DNA from: UBA4951 sp963652335
Lineage (GTDB): Bacteria; Bacillota_I; Bacilli_A; RFN20; CAG-826
DNA length: 13,756 nt
Assembly: GCA_963652335.1 (NCBI GenBank)
Contig: CAVJSS010000017.1
Location: forward strand, 1 to 13,756
Direction: 5' to 3'
A program made the position numbers and the translations under genes. Numbering within the stretch: the first letter of the stretch is position 1; the number at the start of each line of letters is the position of its first letter. The notes under the pieces were generated by a model that saw only the letters and a program-made list of their open reading frames with translations, was not told the origin of the DNA and made no database searches. Positions 1 through 6,660 of the stretch are shown here, piece after piece.

Positions 1-70
1 GTGACATGATTATTATACCAATTCTGAAGTGATTTCATCCCTTACGTGCACTAGATAGTTTATGATTTAA

Positions 71-103
71 AAGAAAAAAGCAGGAGAAGTAGCCTCCTGC
101 TTT
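71..103 (-). terminator. Intrinsic terminator of the fic / EF-G-like unit
   Basis: Read on the minus strand, a perfect 10-bp stem (positions 94-103 with 77-86) closes a 7-nt loop and is followed at once by a T-rich tract (complement of 71-79). It starts 13 nt beyond the EF-G-like stop codon, as expected for a factor-independent terminator. Confidence 0.9.
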
Positions 104-116
104 ATTAAGCAACGGC

Positions 117-2165
117 TTATTCGGAAATCTTGTTTTGCGCGATTACTTTATCCCTTAGGTAAGAAGGAACTTCTTCATACCCATAGAATTCGCGGTTATA
201 GAAGCCAGAAGCTCTGGTAAGAGACTTTAATTCCGTGGCGTAATCGACTATCTCGGCTTCCGGAACCAAAGCCTCGATGACTTGGGCGCCATTGTCCTCA
301 AAGATGCCTTGGACGCGTCCGCGGCGGTTGGAGATATCAGCCAAGACGGCTCCGGTGTATTCTTGATCGATGTTTACCTTGATCGAGATAATCGGCTCAA
401 GGAGGATCGGATGGCATTTCGGGGCGGCATTTTGGAAGGAAAGGATAGCCGCCATCCTAAAGGCTTGTTCATTGGAATCGACCGGATGGTATTTGCCATC
501 GATCAAGGTGGCCTTGACTCCTATGACTGGGAAACCTGCCAACGGCCCATGCTGCATGGCTTCATAGAAACCCTTTTCGACAGCAGGAAAATAGTTTTTT
601 GGAACCGCTCCGCCGAATACTTCTTCATGGAAGGAATTCTCTTTGTCCGGTTCGAAGCGCATGGTGACCACGCCATAGAAACCGGAGCCGCCGTTTTGCT
701 TTTTGTAAGAGCCCTCCGCTTCACCGCTGTTTTTGATCGATTCGCGGTAAACGACCTTTTGCGCTTCGACGTTAAGATCGATCTTATAAACGTCTTTGAG
801 CTTATTGATCGCGAAATCGACATGGCTTGAGGAGACTCCGCCCAATAACAATTGCTTGGTTTCCTCATTGCGTTTGGTGGAAAGAGACGGGTCTTCAGCG
901 ATTATTTTCTTCAATGCTTGACCCAACTTGGCTTCGTTGGCTTTATCTTTGACCGAGATGGCCTTGAAAGCGACCGCAGTCGGATATTTGACTGGCTTAT
1001 AAACGATTATCGATTTTATGGAAGAAATCGTATCGGTGGATTTGACGTTCTCCAAACGGGTGATCGCCCCTATATCGGCCGCTGATATCTCGTCAACCGG
1101 ATTCAGCTTTTTGCCATAAACGGAGAACAGTGAGGCGATTTTTTGGGTTTCGCCATTTACGTAGACGTCATCGCCTACTTTCAAAACGCCTGAATTGACT
1201 TTGACATAATTGATGTTTCCATAATATGGATCGACGATGGTTTTGAAAACATAAGCTGACATCGGCTCATCCAAGGAGGTCAATCTGACGACTTCCTCTC
1301 CATTTTCGTCATGGGCCTCGATCGGTTTAAGATTAGCCGGGGCAGGCATGTACTTGATAAGCATGTCCAGCAAGGTATGCAAGCCGATGTTTTTGGTTGC
1401 CGATCCAACGATGATAGGAACCAAATCGCCGGCCAAAATGCCTTTTCTTAAAGCGGTCTTGACCTCGTCTTGGGTAAATTCTTCGCCTAGGAAGAATTTT
1501 TCAAGCAAGGTATCGTCTGTTTTTGCGACTTCTTCGACGATTGTGTTATGCAATTCCAAGACCTTGGCACGCTTATCTGGATATATTTCACCATCGACGC
1601 ATTCTTTTCCGTTATAGATCCTGGCTTTCAAATCGACGACGTTGACGAAACCATCGAATTTGTTTTCGTGTCCCAAAGGATAGGTGAATGGAATGGCGTT
1701 TTTGCCTAATTTATTTCTTATTTCATCCAATAATTCGTCGAAATGGACGCCTTCTTTGTCCATTTTGTTCAAATAGATGAAAGTTGGGATCCCGCGATGC
1801 TTCAATTGTTTCCAATGCTTGATCGTTCCGACTTGGACGCCGGTAGAAGCATCGATGACCAATATCGCTCCTTTGATGATCCTGGTTACCCCTATGATCT
1901 CGCTGATGAAATCGTCGTTTCCAGGCATATCCAAGAGATTGATTTTGTTGCCATCGTGTTCCAAAGAAGCGGTGGAACATTGGATCGACATTTGTCTTTT
2001 TTGTTCTTCTGGAAGGTAATCGGATACGGTGTTTTTCTTTTCGACCGTCCCCTTTTCGGGGAGGACTCCTGCCGTAAAGAGGAGCCCTTCCATCAATGTC
2101 GTCTTTCCAGAGCCTTGGTGGCCTAATATGGCCACATTACGTATGTTTTCGGGTTTATAGGACAT
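117..2165 (-). CDS. Elongation factor G paralogue with altered GTPase motif
   Basis: A translational GTPase of 682 residues with full EF-G architecture: G domain with P-loop GHQGSGKT (15-22), NKMD (133-136) and a G5-like GSA near 255; then domains II and III, domain IV with EGSYKKQNGG (about 482-491) and HPVDSNEQAF (about 560), and domain V with NRRGRVQG (about 611). It should act on the ribosome in the cytoplasm. It is unlikely to be the main fusA product. The G3 motif reads DMPGND, so Asn83 replaces the histidine of DTPGH that positions the hydrolytic water; switch I has RQMSI for RGITI; and the usual GGRGQYG reads GGSGFYG. Tet(M)-type ribosome protection proteins keep DTPGH, so that identity is unlikely. 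The start ATG has GGAG nine bases upstream, overlapping the fic stop codon. The gene lies 12 nt downstream of fic and is probably co-transcribed with it. Family certain; cellular role unknown. Confidence 0.93.
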   Translation of the reverse strand: MSYKPENIRNVAILGHQGSGKTTLMEGLLFTAGVLPEKGTVEKKNTVSDYLPEEQKRQMSIQCSTASLEHDGNKINLLDMPGNDDFISEIIGVTRIIKGAILVIDASTGVQVGTIKHWKQLKHRGIPTFIYLNKMDKEGVHFDELLDEIRNKLGKNAIPFTYPLGHENKFDGFVNVVDLKARIYNGKECVDGEIYPDKRAKVLELHNTIVEEVAKTDDTLLEKFFLGEEFTQDEVKTALRKGILAGDLVPIIVGSATKNIGLHTLLDMLIKYMPAPANLKPIEAHDENGEEVVRLTSLDEPMSAYVFKTIVDPYYGNINYVKVNSGVLKVGDDVYVNGETQKIASLFSVYGKKLNPVDEISAADIGAITRLENVKSTDTISSIKSIIVYKPVKYPTAVAFKAISVKDKANEAKLGQALKKIIAEDPSLSTKRNEETKQLLLGGVSSSHVDFAINKLKDVYKIDLNVEAQKVVYRESIKNSGEAEGSYKKQNGGSGFYGVVTMRFEPDKENSFHEEVFGGAVPKNYFPAVEKGFYEAMQHGPLAGFPVIGVKATLIDGKYHPVDSNEQAFRMAAILSFQNAAPKCHPILLEPIISIKVNIDQEYTGAVLADISNRRGRVQGIFEDNGAQVIEALVPEAEIVDYATELKSLTRASGFYNREFYGYEEVPSYLRDKVIAQNKISE

Positions 2166-2177
2166 ATAAGTAGGCTC

Positions 2178-3212
2178 CTAGATGGTATATTTGACTTTAT
2201 TTCCGCGGATGATGCGTTGAACGCGTCCTTGCTCGGCTAAGGAGATAAGGGTTTTGCCGATAAGGGCTTTAGGCTCGTTATAAAGGATCTTCGCAAACGT
2301 TCCGATTCCGATTGGGGTTGTCGATTCGCTGGCTATGCGGACCAAACGATCTTCCAATTGTCTATTGTCATAAGCTAAGGCGACGATATATTCCAAGCGC
2401 CTATAAGCGGCGTGGATGATGCGGAGCAAGAAGTGGCAGAATGGACTATATTTCGATAAATCGTCTTCGGCGTCGTTTCCGGCTTCGACGAAGGCTCCGA
2501 TATATTCGCTGACTTGTTTTTCCAAAAGATATGACACGGCATAGTAGTCATCGATGGCATAACCGATCTTTTTTAACAAGAAATGCAATACCAAGCGAGA
2601 CACGCGGCCATTTCCGTGGTTATAAGGATGGATGGCGACGAATTCGAACATGAAGACGGCAACCAACAAGAGTTTATTCAATCTCTCGTCTTTCAGACAT
2701 TCGTTGAACTGATAGATGAGGTTGTCAAGCAAAGGATAGGTTTCTTCTGGACGGCATGGGGTGAAAACCGAACGATAGGTTCCATCGGTAAGTCTTTCTT
2801 GGATATAGTTCTGGGTGTCCTTCAATTTTCCGCCGATAGCTGGGCTAGCCTCTTTATACATTATGTAATGGAGGGTCGAGATGAAGGAAACGCTTAAATC
2901 GGTCTGGTCATAGACCTGATCGATCAACTCGAGGGCATCTATATAGCCTTTGACGGTCTTTTCTTCAAAAGTGGTAGGTTCGGCTTTCAATTCGAATAAG
3001 CTGAATTCTTCTTGTTCGGAAAGAAAAACATTGCCTAATGCGCAGGACGACACAGCGTTGCTACGTTTGGCAATGTCTTTGAGTTTTTCGACGTTAGGAA
3101 GTTTGGCTGCCTTTTCATCGACCGCTTGATGTCTGTCGATGGCAGCCACTGTGGCATTGAGCCTTTCTTCTGGAAGGCTCAAAACAGCCTCTTTTAGATC
3201 AAAGATTCGCAT
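2178..3212 (-). CDS. Fic-domain protein with C-terminal winged helix; altered active site
   Basis: Fic proteins usually transfer AMP or a related group from a nucleotide to a hydroxyl side chain of a target protein. This one (344 residues) has an N-terminal helical segment, a Fic core with the substrate-binding flap region (about 128-156), the Fic motif HPYNHGNGRVSR (195-206) and a likely winged-helix C-terminus (about 285-344). Two key positions differ from the family. The acidic residue before GNGR, which binds the metal, is His199. The N-terminal inhibitory motif, normally S-S-x-x-E-G-N, reads SSCALGN (55-61), with Leu59 in place of Glu. I chose the ATG at 3212 because AAAGGAG lies upstream, with a wide 12-nt spacing; the in-frame ATG at 3257 has no ribosome binding site and lies upstream of the likely promoter. 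The gene heads a unit with the EF-G-like gene 12 nt downstream. It could be an enzyme with changed chemistry, or inactive. Confidence 0.9.
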   Translation of the reverse strand: MRIFDLKEAVLSLPEERLNATVAAIDRHQAVDEKAAKLPNVEKLKDIAKRSNAVSSCALGNVFLSEQEEFSLFELKAEPTTFEEKTVKGYIDALELIDQVYDQTDLSVSFISTLHYIMYKEASPAIGGKLKDTQNYIQERLTDGTYRSVFTPCRPEETYPLLDNLIYQFNECLKDERLNKLLLVAVFMFEFVAIHPYNHGNGRVSRLVLHFLLKKIGYAIDDYYAVSYLLEKQVSEYIGAFVEAGNDAEDDLSKYSPFCHFLLRIIHAAYRRLEYIVALAYDNRQLEDRLVRIASESTTPIGIGTFAKILYNEPKALIGKTLISLAEQGRVQRIIRGNKVKYTI

Positions 3213-3245
3213 AGATAGTTTTATCTCCTTTATGCATGTGTCTAC

Positions 3246-3274
3246 ATTGTAAGACATTTGAAAATGCGAAATCT
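3246..3274 (-). promoter_or_regulatory. Possible promoter of the fic / EF-G-like unit
   Basis: On the minus strand TACAAT (3246-3251) matches the -10 consensus at five of six positions. No good -35 is present at 17 nt (AGATTT, 3269-3274), so activation or a weak promoter is likely. A start near 3239 would leave the ATG at 3212 as the first usable start codon. Confidence 0.3.
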
Positions 3275-3275
3275 A

Positions 3276-3291
3276 GTAAACGAGCGTTCAC
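3276..3291. promoter_or_regulatory. Near-perfect inverted repeat, operator candidate upstream of fic
   Basis: GTAAACG-AG-CGTTCAC is a 7-2-7 inverted repeat with one mismatch. It lies just upstream of the possible fic -35 position. Its size and shape fit a dimeric repressor of TetR type, which is inference. The half-site GTTCAC also occurs twice in the control region of the thl operon (6284-6289 inverted, 6365-6370). Confidence 0.4.
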
Positions 3292-3307
3292 TTTTTTAAA
3301 AATTTAA

Positions 3308-3333
3308 AAAAGGCTCACGTGCGCGAGCCTTTT
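3308..3333 (-). terminator. Intrinsic terminator of the thl-crt-hbd operon
   Basis: AAAAGGCTC and GAGCCTTTT form a perfect 9-bp stem around an 8-nt loop, 19 nt beyond the hbd stop codon. On the minus strand a T run follows. The A and T tracts on both sides could let it work in both directions. It separates the operon from fic. Confidence 0.88.
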
Positions 3334-3352
3334 ATTGTTCTGATTATCGAGA

Positions 3353-4225
3353 TTAGAAGACGTTTGGAGTCTTGACGCCATTGGCGTAGGTATAGAAACC
3401 GCAGCCGGTCTTGACGCCAAGTTTCTTGGCACGGACGAGCTTTTTGAGCAATGGGGCTGGGCGGTATTTGGAATCGCCGGTCTCTTTGTAGAGGACTTCC
3501 ATGATGGCGAGGACGATATCTAAACCGACATAGTCGCCCAATTCGAGTGGTCCCATTGGATGGTTGCAGCCCAATTTCATGGCTGTGTCGATGCCTTCGA
3601 CGGAAGCGACGCCTTCGGACAAAACGAAGATGCCTTCGTTGATGAGTGGGATCAAGATCCTGTTGACGACGAACCCGGCCGATTCTTTGACTTCGACTGG
3701 GGTTTTGCCCAATTTGACGGCAATCTCTTTGACTTTCTCGACGTCTTCATCGCTGGTGTTGGCACCCTTGATGACTTCAATGAGCTTCATGACTGGAGCT
3801 GGGTTGAAGAAATGCATGCCGATGACTGGTTTCGGAAGTCCGGCACCTATTTCGGTGATGGACAAGGAAGAGGTATTGGAAGCGAAGATGCAATTCGGAT
3901 TCTTGACGATTTCTTCTTCCAAGGTTTTGAAGCAGGCTTTTTTGACATCCATGACTTCGAGGGCGGCTTCGACGACCAAATCCGCATCAGCGGCGATGGT
4001 GTTCAAACCGGTTTCGATCTTGGAAAGGATGGCGTCGGCCGCAGCTTGTTCCATTTTTCCTTTTTCGACACGTTTGGCAAAGCCTTTGGCGATTTTGTTC
4101 TTTCCGCCAGCGGCGAATTCTTCTTTGATGTCGCAAAGATAGACTTTTTCGACTTCCGCGCATTGGGCGAAGGTCTGGGCGATGCCGGAACCCATGGTTC
4201 CAGCGCCGATAACTGCTACTTTCAT
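3353..4225 (-). CDS. hbd: 3-hydroxybutyryl-CoA dehydrogenase
   Basis: This cytoplasmic NAD(P)-dependent enzyme interconverts acetoacetyl-CoA and 3-hydroxybutyryl-CoA. The 290-residue protein has the usual single-function length. It opens with the Rossmann motif GAGTMG (7-12). The catalytic set of the family is visible in order: Ser in ASNTSSLSI (about 113-121), His in GMHFFNP (about 138), Glu in LIEVI, and Asn in GFVVNR at the start of the C-terminal dimerisation domain. The start ATG has AGGAG seven bases upstream. It is the last gene of thl-crt-hbd, 20 nt after crt, and a terminator follows. Nothing at the active site looks unusual. Whether it runs in the fermentative or the oxidative direction cannot be read from the sequence. 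Confidence 0.95.
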   Translation of the reverse strand: MKVAVIGAGTMGSGIAQTFAQCAEVEKVYLCDIKEEFAAGGKNKIAKGFAKRVEKGKMEQAAADAILSKIETGLNTIAADADLVVEAALEVMDVKKACFKTLEEEIVKNPNCIFASNTSSLSITEIGAGLPKPVIGMHFFNPAPVMKLIEVIKGANTSDEDVEKVKEIAVKLGKTPVEVKESAGFVVNRILIPLINEGIFVLSEGVASVEGIDTAMKLGCNHPMGPLELGDYVGLDIVLAIMEVLYKETGDSKYRPAPLLKKLVRAKKLGVKTGCGFYTYANGVKTPNVF

Positions 4226-4245
4226 TGTTTTTCTCCTAAATGAAA

Positions 4246-5037
4246 TTATTTATTCAAGAAGGCAACTTTCTTAACCTTCTTTGGATCGTCTTTTTTGCGA
4301 AGGAAGTTGGCCATGCCTTCTTGCTGGTCATAAGATTCAAAGCAAGAACCGAAGGCCTTTTCTTCTATTGCCACAGCTTCATCCATTCCGGCGTCTAAGC
4401 CTTCATTGATGGCTTTTTTGCAAGCGCGGACGGCGATTGGGGCTTGGGAAGCGATTTTGTTGGCTAATTTTTTGGCGACGTTCATTAAATTATCCAAGGT
4501 GGTGACTTTGTTGACCAATCCGATGCGATATGCTTCTTTGGCGTCGATGTTGGTGGCGGTGTAGATCATCTGCTTGGCATAGCCGACGGAGATAAGGCGG
4601 GCCAAACGTTGGGTTCCGCCGAATCCCGGGGTAATGCCCAAACCGACCTCTGGTTGACCGAAGACGGCATTATATGAGCAAACGCGGATGTCGCAACTCA
4701 TGGCGAGTTCGTTTCCGCCTCCCAAAGCGAAGCCATTGACAGCGGCGATCACTGGGATTGGGAAAGTTTCGATCTTGCGGAAGACGTCATTCCCCTTCTT
4801 TCCGAAAGCTTCGCCTTCGGCTTTGGTAAGAGTGGACATTTCGCCGATATCGGCTCCGGCAACGAAGGATTTTTCGCCAGCTCCGGTTAAAATCAAGCAT
4901 CTCACTTCGTCGAGATTGACGGAGTCGAGAGTGGCTGACAAATCGTCCAAAACCTGGGAATTCAAGGCGTTCAAGGCTTCTGGGCGGTTGATTGTGATGA
5001 TACCGATTTGCCCTTCTTTGGCATAATTGACAAACAT
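4246..5037 (-). CDS. crt: Crotonase / short-chain enoyl-CoA hydratase
   Basis: The enzyme hydrates crotonyl-CoA to 3-hydroxybutyryl-CoA, or dehydrates it in fermentation. The 263-residue protein has normal family length. It carries the CoA and oxyanion segment SFVAGADIGEM (about 56-66), the GGGNELAMS loop with the first catalytic Glu (about 110), and GQPEVGLGITPG with the second catalytic Glu (about 130). Having both acids supports a true hydratase rather than a crotonase-fold isomerase or thioesterase. The start ATG has AAAGGAG upstream with a wide 11-nt gap. The gene sits 25 nt after thl and 20 nt before hbd in the same operon. Confidence 0.94.
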   Translation of the reverse strand: MFVNYAKEGQIGIITINRPEALNALNSQVLDDLSATLDSVNLDEVRCLILTGAGEKSFVAGADIGEMSTLTKAEGEAFGKKGNDVFRKIETFPIPVIAAVNGFALGGGNELAMSCDIRVCSYNAVFGQPEVGLGITPGFGGTQRLARLISVGYAKQMIYTATNIDAKEAYRIGLVNKVTTLDNLMNVAKKLANKIASQAPIAVRACKKAINEGLDAGMDEAVAIEEKAFGSCFESYDQQEGMANFLRKKDDPKKVKKVAFLNK

Positions 5038-5062
5038 TATTGGAATATCTCCTTTTGAATGA

Positions 5063-6241
5063 TTAATCGCGTTCGACTAAGGTGGAGCAGCCCATGCCTC
5101 CGCCGATGCAAAGGGTGGCTAAGCCCTTCTTGGCATCACGAGCTTCCATAGCGTGGAGCAAGGTGACCAAGATACGGCAGCCGGAAGCGCCGACTGGGTG
5201 TCCTAAGGCAATGGCTCCGCCGTTGACGTTCAATTTGCTTAAATCGAAACCGAGTTCTTTTCCAACGGCGCAAGATTGTGCGGCGAAAGCTTCATTGGCT
5301 TCATAAAGGTCGATGTCTTCGATCTTCCACCCGGTCTTGGCCAAGACTTTTTTGGTGGAAGCGACAGGACCGACGCCCATGATGGATGGATCGACGCCAC
5401 CCAAAGCGCCAGCAACCCAAGTCGCAAGAGGCTTGACGCCGAGCTCTTTTGCTTTTTCTTCGCTCATGACAACGATGGCAGCGGCGCCGTCATTGATGGA
5501 CGAGGCGTTGCCAGCGGTGGTGTAGCCATCGGCATTGATTGTGCGCAATTTGGCAAGGTCGCCGATTTGCATTCCGAAACGTGGGCCCTCATCAGTATCG
5601 ACGACGACGTCACCTTTCTTGGTATGGATGGTGACAGGGACGATTTCCTTTTTGAAAGCTCCGGATTTGATGGCGGCTTCGGCTTTGTGTTGAGAAGCGA
5701 GGGCAAATTCATCCAACTCTTCTCTGGTCAAACGCCATTTTGCGGCGACGTTGTCGGAAGTTTTGATCATGTGATAGTTGTTGAAAGCATCCCACAAGGC
5801 ATCTTTGATCATAAGGTCGGTCAATTTGCCATCGCCCATACGATAGCCATAACGGGCCTTGTCTAAAGCAAATGGGGCCAAGGACATGTTTTCGACGCCG
5901 CCGGCGACGATGATGTCAGCTTCGCCAGCCATGATCATGGCAGCGGCCATATTGACGCAGTTCAAACCGGAACCGCAAACGACGTTGATGGTAACGGCTG
6001 GGACTTCGACTGGAAGGCCGGCCTTGATTGAGCACTGGCGTGCGACGTTTTGGCCTAAGCCGGCTTGGATGACGCATCCCATGAGGACTTCGTCGACTTG
6101 TTCTGGCTTAATGCCAGCGCGATTGACCGCTTCACGGATGACGATGGATCCGAGTTCGGCGGAAGGGACGTTAGAAAGAGCGCCGCCCATCTTTCCGATA
6201 GGGGTTCTGCAGGCACTAACGAGCACTACTTTTTTGGACAT
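5063..6241 (-). CDS. thl: Acetyl-CoA C-acetyltransferase (biosynthetic thiolase)
   Basis: The enzyme condenses two acetyl-CoA to acetoacetyl-CoA, or cleaves it. The 392-residue protein is full length. The nucleophilic cysteine is Cys89 in NVVCGSG, the catalytic His is in ALGHPVGASG, and the second active cysteine is Cys378 in CIGGGMG. This residue set and length fit the tetrameric acetoacetyl-CoA thiolases of fermenters, although long-chain thiolases cannot be excluded from motifs alone. AAGGAG lies about five bases before the ATG. It is the first gene of the operon, so the regulatory region 6242-6500 most likely controls all three genes. No bcd or etfAB genes lie beside the set, unlike the usual clostridial butyrate cluster. 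Confidence 0.95.
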   Translation of the reverse strand: MSKKVVLVSACRTPIGKMGGALSNVPSAELGSIVIREAVNRAGIKPEQVDEVLMGCVIQAGLGQNVARQCSIKAGLPVEVPAVTINVVCGSGLNCVNMAAAMIMAGEADIIVAGGVENMSLAPFALDKARYGYRMGDGKLTDLMIKDALWDAFNNYHMIKTSDNVAAKWRLTREELDEFALASQHKAEAAIKSGAFKKEIVPVTIHTKKGDVVVDTDEGPRFGMQIGDLAKLRTINADGYTTAGNASSINDGAAAIVVMSEEKAKELGVKPLATWVAGALGGVDPSIMGVGPVASTKKVLAKTGWKIEDIDLYEANEAFAAQSCAVGKELGFDLSKLNVNGGAIALGHPVGASGCRILVTLLHAMEARDAKKGLATLCIGGGMGCSTLVERD

Positions 6242-6262
6242 AGAATCTCCTTATTTGACATA

Positions 6263-6278
6263 AATCCATTTTTGGATT
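6263..6278. repeat. Small perfect hairpin in the thl leader
   Basis: AATCCA-TTTT-TGGATT is a perfect 6-4-6 inverted repeat. In the thl messenger it would form a short stem-loop 10 nt upstream of the AAGGAG ribosome binding site. It has no following T run in the thl direction, so it is not a terminator. Confidence 0.4.
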
Positions 6279-6294
6279 CATTTGTGAACTGGCT

Positions 6295-6300
6295 ATATTA
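6295..6300 (-). promoter_or_regulatory. Possible -10 element of the thl operon
   Basis: TAATAT on the minus strand lies 54 nt upstream of the thl start. At 17 nt the -35 position (6318-6323) reads TTCTTT, a weak match that borders the perfect inverted repeat 6323-6341. Tentative. Confidence 0.3.
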
Positions 6301-6322
6301 TGCGGAGGAATGTTTCTAAAGA

Positions 6323-6341
6323 AAATAGAAAATTTCTATTT
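6323..6341. promoter_or_regulatory. Perfect 9-1-9 palindrome upstream of thl
   Basis: AAATAGAAA and TTTCTATTT flank a single A. A 19-bp perfect dyad next to the presumed -35 position is well placed for a dimeric regulator of the thl operon. The binding protein is unknown. Confidence 0.45.
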
Positions 6342-6353
6342 GGCTTTCGAATT

Positions 6354-6371
6354 GGTGAATGATTGTTCACC
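6354..6371. promoter_or_regulatory. Perfect 6-6-6 inverted repeat GGTGAA/TTCACC
   Basis: GGTGAA and TTCACC are separated by six bases. The site is roughly 55 bp upstream of the possible thl -10. It resembles Rex sites (TTGTGAA-N4-TTCACAA), but the spacing is six rather than four, so I do not assign it to Rex. It contains the first copy of the motif repeated at 6491-6504. Confidence 0.4.
6357..6370 (+). repeat. Direct repeat copy 1, GAAT(G/C)ATTGTTC(A/T)C
   Basis: GAATGATTGTTCAC matches GAATCATTGTTCTC at 6491-6504 at 12 of 14 positions. The copies lie 134 bp apart in a region controlling two divergent operons, which suggests a shared regulator site. Confidence 0.4.
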
Positions 6372-6442
6372 GAATGTCTAAAATTAAATTTGTTTATTTG
6401 TGGCAATCACGACATTTGATTTGCTTTATGCCCGATATCCGA

Positions 6443-6462
6443 GAATGATAAGGCTTTCATTC
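6443..6462. repeat. Perfect 6-8-6 inverted repeat GAATGA/TCATTC
   Basis: GAATGA and TCATTC enclose eight bases. The half-site GAATGA also occurs at 6357-6362 within the other dyad. It is a possible protein-binding site, or a hairpin in a transcript crossing this region. Confidence 0.35.
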
Positions 6463-6490
6463 CGAAAATACCCGGCTTTTATGCCCTAGC

Positions 6491-6504
6491 GAATCATTGT
6501 TCTC
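6491..6504 (+). repeat. Direct repeat copy 2, GAAT(G/C)ATTGTTC(A/T)C
   Basis: Second copy of the motif at 6357-6370, with two substitutions. It sits closer to the rightward DUF5662-trk operon. Confidence 0.4.
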
Positions 6505-6660
6505 ATCTCAAATTCCACTTTAAACTATAAGTATTAATTAGAAATTCAATTAAATTTATTTATTGGTTTATGCTTGTGCGATCATAGTCGCCATAGCCAA
6601 AAAGGAACACAGGGTTTAAAATAGCCTTCGTAAAAAGTCATCTTGGATGAAAATATTGAT

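Larger units (their letters stand above)
6242..6660. other. Divergent intergenic region between the thl and trk operons
   Basis: This 419-nt A/T-rich stretch has no convincing gene on either strand. It separates the leftward thl operon from the rightward DUF5662-trk operon and must hold both promoters. I see several inverted repeats, listed separately, and a near-identical 14-nt motif at 6357-6370 and 6491-6504. The part from about 6505 to 6580 is very A/T rich and probably contains the rightward promoter, but no clear -35/-10 pair stands out. No riboswitch that I can recognise is present. Confidence 0.7.

Noticed and set aside
282..830. Long plus-strand open frame of 182 codons
   Set aside because: It lies entirely antisense to the EF-G-like gene, whose protein is clearly homologous along this stretch; the frame is a by-product of codon bias.
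117..2165. Tet(M)-type ribosome protection protein
   Set aside because: Those proteins keep DTPGH in G3 and have a different domain IV; this sequence fits an EF-G paralogue better.
3560..4243. Plus-strand open frame of 227 codons opposite hbd
   Set aside because: It is antisense to a well-supported dehydrogenase, and its product is an Asp/Phe/Gly-rich mirror with no domain signal.
5276..5866. Plus-strand open frame of 196 codons opposite thl
   Set aside because: It is antisense to the thiolase and shows no recognisable motif.
6354..6371. Rex redox-repressor site upstream of thl
   Set aside because: The half-sites resemble Rex, but the spacer is six rather than four bases and the outer TT/AA are not kept.
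6242..6660. c-di-AMP (ydaO-type) riboswitch ahead of the K+ operon
   Set aside because: Expected from known regulation of K+ genes, but I could not find its conserved core segments here.
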